DNA of 64,000 bases, taken from assembly GCF_000346465.2 (NCBI RefSeq), contig NC_034015.1, positions 17,221,510-17,285,509 on the forward strand, written 5' to 3'. The translations under genes were made by a program, and so were the position numbers. Origin of the DNA: Prunus persica (lineage: Eukaryota; Streptophyta; Magnoliopsida; Rosales; Rosaceae). The notes under the pieces were generated by a model. The model saw only the letters and a list, made by a program, of their open reading frames with translations. It was not told the DNA's origin and did not search any database. Shown one piece after another: positions 58,009 through 64,000 of the stretch (positions within the stretch are counted from its first letter, which is position 1; each line of letters opens with the position of its first letter).

Positions 58009-59957
58009 CTAATTGAGGGTCTTCATGTCTTGGATGAAACCTTGGCATTTGTCGTACACTAGCGCTGCAACTATTGCAGCAGCAATGCTAAGAGTAACTA
58101 CTAGTTTCGGACCCAGAGAAGGTGAGGTAAAGCCAAGTTCTGATAGTTTCTTGTGTGATACTGCATAATCTCTGAAGAATGCTTCATTATCCTGCTCATA
58201 TACAAAACACTCATGTTAATTGCCAGATGTGAATATGGTAAAATTATCAACTACCACAGCCTGTGATGTGATACCAATCTTTTTTCTTCTCGTAAGCATG
58301 GAACACTACAAGGAATTGCAGAAAATAGATAAGTTTCGTAACCACAACAATCAACGGTATCAACTAACTGCGTGGAAATCCTTGCGTTCTCCTAACTTCA
58401 TTTTGTTTTTGGTTTAATTTTTGGCTTGGAAACTTTATTTACCTTTGCATATAGCTCAACATATCGACGGAACACAGGATCCTCCACTAAAACCTTGTCT
58501 GTGGGAAGTTTCAACAGTCCCTCTGATTCCCCTTTCAGCAGTTCCCTGATCACAGAATTTATATCTATAACCAGAGGGAACATTCATTATTGCATATAAA
58601 AGTAGACAGCTTTCATGAATGTCTTACACAAAATATGAGTTATCAAACTTTTCAGGCTCCTTTGTCCAGGGGCCATCAAAGCCAGATCTGTTCTGATGTG
58701 CCCTTCCCTACAGAACCAAAAGAAAAGAAGAGATGAACTCTACGTACAACGAAAACATTGCCCACTTTTAGTATATGGATGGAGAAAGTTACCAGTGTAT
58801 GGCCTCCAGACAATACCACAATGTCCTTGTCAGACAGGCCCATACGATAGAAAACTTCCCTCAAATGGGATGCACCTATTAACGAAAGGAAACAAACAAA
58901 CATATTTCTTGTGCTACAAGCTGAATTTGCAAATGAAAAACTTGATGAACATGATTGATGACATACCAAGTTTTGCATCGGGAACGCGCCCGTCGGCTGG
59001 AGATTGAGTTGAGTCCTGATTGAGAGATAAAGAAAGGTATACATTTTTTAAAGAAAGAAGAACACCTTTTAAGTAGGTGTTTCAAAACCGATATGCATAC
59101 CTTTCTGCCCGGAACAAAGTTAATGGATGGACCTCCAGTGATCTCTACTGCAACAACCCCAGCAAGCTGGAAGACAAACCTTTGAAGTTAGCCAAATTGA
59201 GGGTTTCATCAATAATAGCTATTATCCATGTCAAACTATGCATTGCATAACAACCTGGTAGAGGTCAGCATATGTAATTTTGGGGTGTTTGGCCTTCACT
59301 TCTTCTGAAAATCAAAGCACAATCAGAAACACGTAGAGAAAGTGAATTGAGAATAAGTAAAAAAGCAAAAGCTTACCACATAAATTAACCGCAATATTCA
59401 GTCCAAAATTTGCACTACGGTTTAACTCTTCCTCGTTCCTGATTGAGCCATTAGGCCCTCCAGCTACTCCATTCTTTGGTTTAGCGTCGTATGTTGCTGC
59501 ATCATGCCACCTATCAAAATAATGGTTATATACTTTACTTCTGATTGATTTAAGATCACCTGAACCATCATTAATTAGTTACCATTTCGATAAAAGTTAG
59601 AGACTAGATTTTTAAAATGGTATATTTAAGGCCTAAGAAGGGACCAAATTGTTAACAGCAACAATCGGGTACCCCCACGAAAACAGCTAATGATCCTGTT
59701 TGGTTGCTGAGAAAATGATGAAAATAGCGACAACAAGACATCACATTCAAAAGGGCATTTCCTTTTCACCAGTTTTCTTGAGCAACCAAATGTAAGGTCA
59801 TGGGAGGACCAAGTTTAAGGGAAAAATGAAGAATGAACATTTACGCTAAACGAAGCATGAGAGGGGCGCAGTTCTTGCTGTAGATAAGAGCACGCAGGTC
59901 TCGTCGAGCCTTCTCAATTTCATTGAGGTACTCTTTGTTTACTACTGGTGCGGCCAT
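58009..59957 (-). CDS. Ascorbate peroxidase, peroxisomal type, diverged copy
   Basis: Nine exons are followed on the minus strand from ATG at 59957 to TAG at 58009. The catalytic Arg-Trp-His distal triad is in LRLAWHDAATY, the proximal haem-ligand His in [12 protein letters not shown], and the haem-pocket Asp in FDNSYF. Relative to the neighbouring copy, the distal loop reads HDAAT instead of HDAGT and carries a three-residue insertion ([14 protein letters not shown] against [11 protein letters not shown]). After SELGF the protein has a membrane segment ([20 protein letters not shown]), then [12 protein letters not shown] with only one Lys. The other copy ends in the basic tail EVRKKV that peroxisomal APX proteins use for membrane targeting. 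The reaction reduces H2O2 with ascorbate. The frame is intact, so it is probably expressed, but location may differ. Confidence 0.93.
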
Positions 59958-60356
59958 GACTCGAGAGAGAAGGGCTTATTTTAGTCACACTTTACAAAGA
60001 AGACGATTTTGATCCAGTTTTTATGGGGAGGTTTAAAAGAAGAATCGGAATAAAGGAATGACTGGCAGGAGGGTTTTGCAAGCGAACAAGAAAAGCATTG
60101 GTTCCCTGTTTCGAAGGCCAGGGAAGCATCATCTTGCACCTTCTTTCTTGTGCTTTCAAATTTCTTGGTGAAGTTACGAAAAGCAAGCAATATATGGGCC
60201 ATATCTATTGGAAACATGTCCTTTATAAGTTCAGTTCTAGAATTTCAGAACTTATTACAGAACAGTAAGACAATTAAGTACTAATAACATATGTTCCCCT
60301 GACGGAATATGCTTCACTGGCTTCTCATGATATTATTTAAAATATTTACATTTTTA
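59958..60356. other. Short spacer between the two APX genes
   Basis: Only 399 bases separate the stop of the upstream copy from the ATG of the downstream copy on the minus strand, so terminator and promoter must fit here. No clear TATA box was identified. Confidence 0.5.
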
Positions 60357-62837
60357 CTAGACTTTTTTACGAACTTCGTATAAGTAACTCAGGATCACAA
60401 CAGCTGCAGCAACGGCAACTCCCACAGCACTTTGTGCCACCAAAGTACTTGTCTTTACAGCTTCCTTGACACTAGACGATGGAGCAAAGCCTAGCTCTGA
60501 TAGTTTCTTGTGTGACACTGCGTAGTCTTTGAAGAATGCATCCTCATCCTGCAAGGTAATAGAGCCAAAAGGTAAAGCCTTGATTTCACCCAAGCTCTTA
60601 ATTTCCTTGCAATTTATTTACTGATTTACCGAAGATAAATCAAATTAGTTACCTTTGCATAAAGCTCAACATAGCGGCGGAACTCAGGATCGTCCAATAA
60701 AGCCTTGTCTGTGCGAAGTTTCAACAGCCCCTCTGATTCCCCCTTCAGTAGCTCACTGATAAAAATTTAATTACAACATAAAACAATTGTCAATGTGTGC
60801 TGCATTTGGTCCTACCAATTGAAAGTTTTAAAAATCAATTGTGTTAAGTATAATATTGATTTCTTACACAAAGTATGAATTGTCGAACTTCAAAGGCTCA
60901 TTCGTCCAAGGGCCATCAAAGCCTGACCTTTCTGGATGTGCTCTACCCTACAGAAACAAAGAAGTATTCAATATATGTATATTTTATATAACTGAAAAGT
61001 ATTTTGCACATTGTTGAGTCCATTAAAAAGCTACCAATGTGTGGGCTCCTGACAATGCCACAATGTCTTTATCAGACAGACCCATGCGATAAAAGATGTC
61101 CTTCAAATGTGATGCACCTGCAGCAAAATCGAAAAAACAAACCATTACAACATTGAAGGAAATCAGAATAATGATTTGTTCATCTTCCTTTAGCACACTA
61201 ATAAAAAATAACCCAAGAAGAAGAGACAGAACCTAAGTTTCTGTATTAAAGCAGCTGAAACTTTATAGGCATGCATACCTTGTTTGGCATCTGGAAGCCG
61301 TCCTTCTTCCGGAGACTCCAGTGAATCCTGGATTCAGAGATAGAAAGAAAGTTGAACAACTGCAAGGAACATACTTGATAAATATGTTATTAACAACTGC
61401 CATGAAGGAACATACCTTTCTACCAGGAACAAACTCAATAGTAGGGCCACCAGTGACCTCCACAGCAACAACCCCAGCAAGCTAAGATCATAAGACAGTA
61501 AAATTACGAGTTACTCAAATCTGGTTCTCACATGGAGCTAGGTAACTAGCTCATCCAATATTTACAGAAAAAAATAAAAGCCCCTAACTATTGAATGTGT
61601 GTGACGTTTTTTATCTGATCAAAATAAAACTTGCTCCATTCATAAAACAAAATAAATAAATAAAAACTAGACCTACATTGGTAGATGAGATAGAAAGTTT
61701 CCATAAAGATGAGATCCTCCCCAAAAAATCACACATCGGAACCATAATTCATAAAACAATGGCCCTTGAAATCTACCAGAGTCCATTGAGCTTTGCAGTG
61801 TATTATGTTACACAAACATTTTCCTTATGAAATAGCATATATCAAGGACCAAACAACAAGTACAACATAAAGCCAAAGGTTCACAACAAAACAATGAGAG
61901 ATTATAAAACTACAGCCACCTGGTAGAGGTCGGCATATGTGATCTTCTGATACTTGGCTTTCACTTCCTCTGTTATCAAAACAGAACAACAAAAAGAATT
62001 AGGGGAAAATTCAACTGTTTGGCATCTACAATTAAATTTCTTGGGAGACCGAATGGTTTCCAATTTCAGTCATTTCAAAGAGTACAACAACTCAGAATTG
62101 GAATTAACTCTAGGATACTGCAAAAACAATAGAACCCAATAGATAAGCTCTGCATATGAGTTGACCTCATCAAAATCAGTACAAATTTTTTGCTTTTTTA
62201 ATATGAAAATTATCAGTATAAACTATCAATGAATTGCTTAAGAACTTCAGTACAGATAAAAGTTCCCAAAAATTCTCACCACAAAAATTAACAGCAATTT
62301 TCAAACCACTATTTGCGCCATGGTTTAGCTCATGCTCATTCCTGATGGAGCCATTAGCGCCACCGGTTTTCGTTTCAGCATTGTATGTCCCAGCATCATG
62401 CCACCTGCCTCAATTGATTGAAAGTGACTTCTGATTAGTAAGAATTTAAAATTTAAAAAAGAAAGAATAAATTAAAACTTTCTTCTTCTTTTATTCATTG
62501 ACTTTGTTGATCGAACAGTAACAGACTAATGAGCTGTTTGGTCAAACGGAAAATGCAAGAAAGAAAAAAAGAAACTAAAAACCTAAACAGTAAACTCATC
62601 CTTACTCAAAAATAAAACTAGACACTAGATATAAATTTCATTTCCCCTTCCTTCTCCTAGTTTTTCTCGGAAGCCAAACGGAACGTGGAAACAGTAAAGA
62701 CGAAAGTGAAAAGAGAGCACTTACGCCAATCGAACCATGATAGGAGCGCAGTTCCTGACGGAGATGAGAGCGCGAAGGTCCCGACGAGCCTTCTCGACTT
62801 CCTTGAGGTACTGCGCGTCCACTACTGGTTCCGCCAT
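60357..62837 (-). CDS. APX3: Peroxisomal membrane ascorbate peroxidase (APX3 type)
   Basis: Nine exons on the minus strand run from ATG at 62837 to the stop at 60357, roughly 285 residues. The start is [20 protein letters not shown]. The distal site is [19 protein letters not shown], the proximal His is in [20 protein letters not shown], and [20 protein letters not shown] is the conserved haem-pocket region. The C-terminus has a hydrophobic helix ([20 protein letters not shown]) followed by the basic tail EVRKKV, the tail-anchor signal of peroxisomal APX3. It removes H2O2 at the peroxisome face using ascorbate. The residue equivalent to ascorbate-binding Lys30 is Arg (SVRNCAP), whereas the neighbouring copy has Lys. 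Head-to-tail orientation and shared exon structure show a tandem duplication. Confidence 0.96.
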
Positions 62838-64000
62838 GAGAGAATCGGCCGACGAAATCGCAGGCTTTGCGGAATCGAAGGAAAATCAAAAGCGAAGACG
62901 GCAACGAACCAAACGATTGAATTGAAGGCAACGATTGGTGTATGGATATACTGGATTGGATTAGCGGGAGAGAAGCTTGAGCGTTTTATTGTTATTATTA
63001 TAATTTTATTTTTCGTTATTATTTTATTATTGAAGGTGATTATGGTGCAGCGTAATTAGAGCGCGTGTGGAGCACCTGGCTTGGAGAGCACGATAAGTGA
63101 ACTATTGGGAGGTGTTGGTGGAGCGTGGGATTTAAAATGATTTGTGAGCGCGTGTGGAGGAGAAACTCCTTATCTTTCTTGGGCTTCGGACCTTCCAGTG
63201 CGGTCGTGGAACGGATTAACGAACTATTTTGACGAAAACCTTGGGGTATACGGAAGGACGATTATCGTTACGTTGCGCCCGCAGTTTTGGTCTGGCCCAG
63301 TAGGGCCTAAAAGGCTTTGAGAAAGATGGGAGTTTTTGGTGAACGTACTGTGATTCTTGTAGCCCAATCATTTCCAAGCCTTGCCGATTACCGCAATCCG
63401 AGAAAAACTTTCATGAGGCGGTTCTATAACAATTCTGTGTCTAGACCCTAGGTGATATGAGACATAGACCCAGAATATGAAACCGTCTCATGAAAGTTTT
63501 TCTCCTTCCAATGTTTGTGGAAGTTAGGTTCTTAACTCTTTCTTTCTATGATATTATCCTTTTGGGAACTGATTTGTATGTTGCACTCATTCTCTCTTAC
63601 CTTGACTAGAAGGGGATGTTCTTGTGAGAAAAATTAGCAATTAGGTTATATTGTAAAGGGTGTTTTTGTATAATTAGCTAGTGTTTCAAGTTTTCCTATT
63701 TAAAAAGTTTGTATTTTATGTTGGTTATTAGAATTTAACACGATATAAATGTTAGGTGAACAACATAACGTACCTGACTATCTGACAGGAAAATATTTAT
63801 CCTTTCGTACTTATACGTGTACTTCAAATCTGCTCACTTATGTTGCCACCATGTTGGTACCCGCATTTCTTTTTGTTGACTTATTGTTGAATTTCAAGTG
63901 CATAGTGGTTTAGGTGCATGTGGTGCAGTATTGTACGAGTACGTCTGAACACTGAACACTAATTTTAAAACAAAGGCTAGCATATGTCCGTACAATTGTT
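62838..64000. other. Promoter side of APX3 and right edge of window
   Basis: The stretch contains the presumed APX3 promoter and 5' UTR. A 104-bp hairpin at 63400-63503 is listed separately. No further gene is supported to the window end. Confidence 0.5.
63400..63503. repeat. 104-bp near-perfect hairpin (MITE or small-RNA precursor-like)
   Basis: GAGAAAAACTTTCATGAG at the left is repeated in reverse complement at the right end (CTCATGAAAGTTTTTCTC). The arms continue with few mismatches for about 45 bases (GCGGTT/AACCGT; TTCTGTGTCTA/TAGACCCAGAA), around a short loop near CCTAGGTGATAT. This could be a tiny MITE or a hairpin RNA source. Confidence 0.8.

Overview
This window is plant nuclear DNA from a eudicot. 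The genes have many short GT-AG introns and A+T-rich introns and spacers. The families are plant-specific (MLO, RMR, ERD7/senescence domain, POLLENLESS3-like, ARO, hybrid histidine kinase, peroxisomal ascorbate peroxidase). The spacers hold MITE, Helitron, Mutator-like and copia remnants. A rosid of the rose family (Prunus-like) is my best guess, but that rests on overall impression. All products below were assigned by reading translated exons and recalling the families; no database search was run.

Layout. 0.4-2.5 kb (+): RMR-type PA/transmembrane/RING-H2 vacuolar sorting receptor. 4.1-5.2 kb (+): single-domain rhodanese, abutted by a copia integrase fragment and a SINE-like element. 6.7-10.5 kb (+): 15-exon MLO gene. 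11.5-16.3 kb (+): proteasome ubiquitin receptor RPN10. 17.1-19.0 kb (+): broken armadillo-repeat-only (ARO) gene. 20.2-23.4 kb: a transposon cluster with a short Helitron, a 0.9-kb foldback element and a 1.85-kb long-TIR element carrying a captured 5' piece of a TPLATE gene. 23.9-31.5 kb (+): 29-exon GH38 alpha-mannosidase. 32.6-35.5 kb (+): ERD7-like senescence/dehydration protein. 35.5-40.2 kb: gene-poor, with a second copy of the Helitron. 40.2-45.8 kb (+): osmosensor-type hybrid histidine kinase of the AHK1 class. 46.9-49.5 kb: a 12-copy, ~189-bp satellite-like array full of CACGTG motifs and palindromes, interrupted by a 350-bp element with a perfect 9-bp target duplication. 49.7-51.4 kb (+): 20S proteasome alpha subunit PAD. 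52.2 kb (-): tRNA-Ile(AAU). 53.1-53.9 kb (+): small conserved-looking protein of unknown function. 54.3-55.0 kb: foldback element. 55.8-57.6 kb (+): POLLENLESS3-like TPR protein with a promoter cluster of AACGG (MSA) cores. 58.0-62.8 kb (-): two head-to-tail peroxisomal-type ascorbate peroxidases, one with an altered C-terminal tail. 63.4 kb: a 104-bp near-perfect hairpin.

There is no operon-like logic here; neighbours are mostly unrelated. Some themes recur: two proteasome genes (RPN10, PAD), several stress-linked genes (AHK1, ERD7, APX pair, rhodanese), and two protein-trafficking or vacuolar genes (RMR, alpha-mannosidase). The most unusual structures are the G-box/palindrome array with its nested insertion, the gene-capturing transposon, the decayed ARO gene with an internal C-terminal duplication, and the diverged APX copy.
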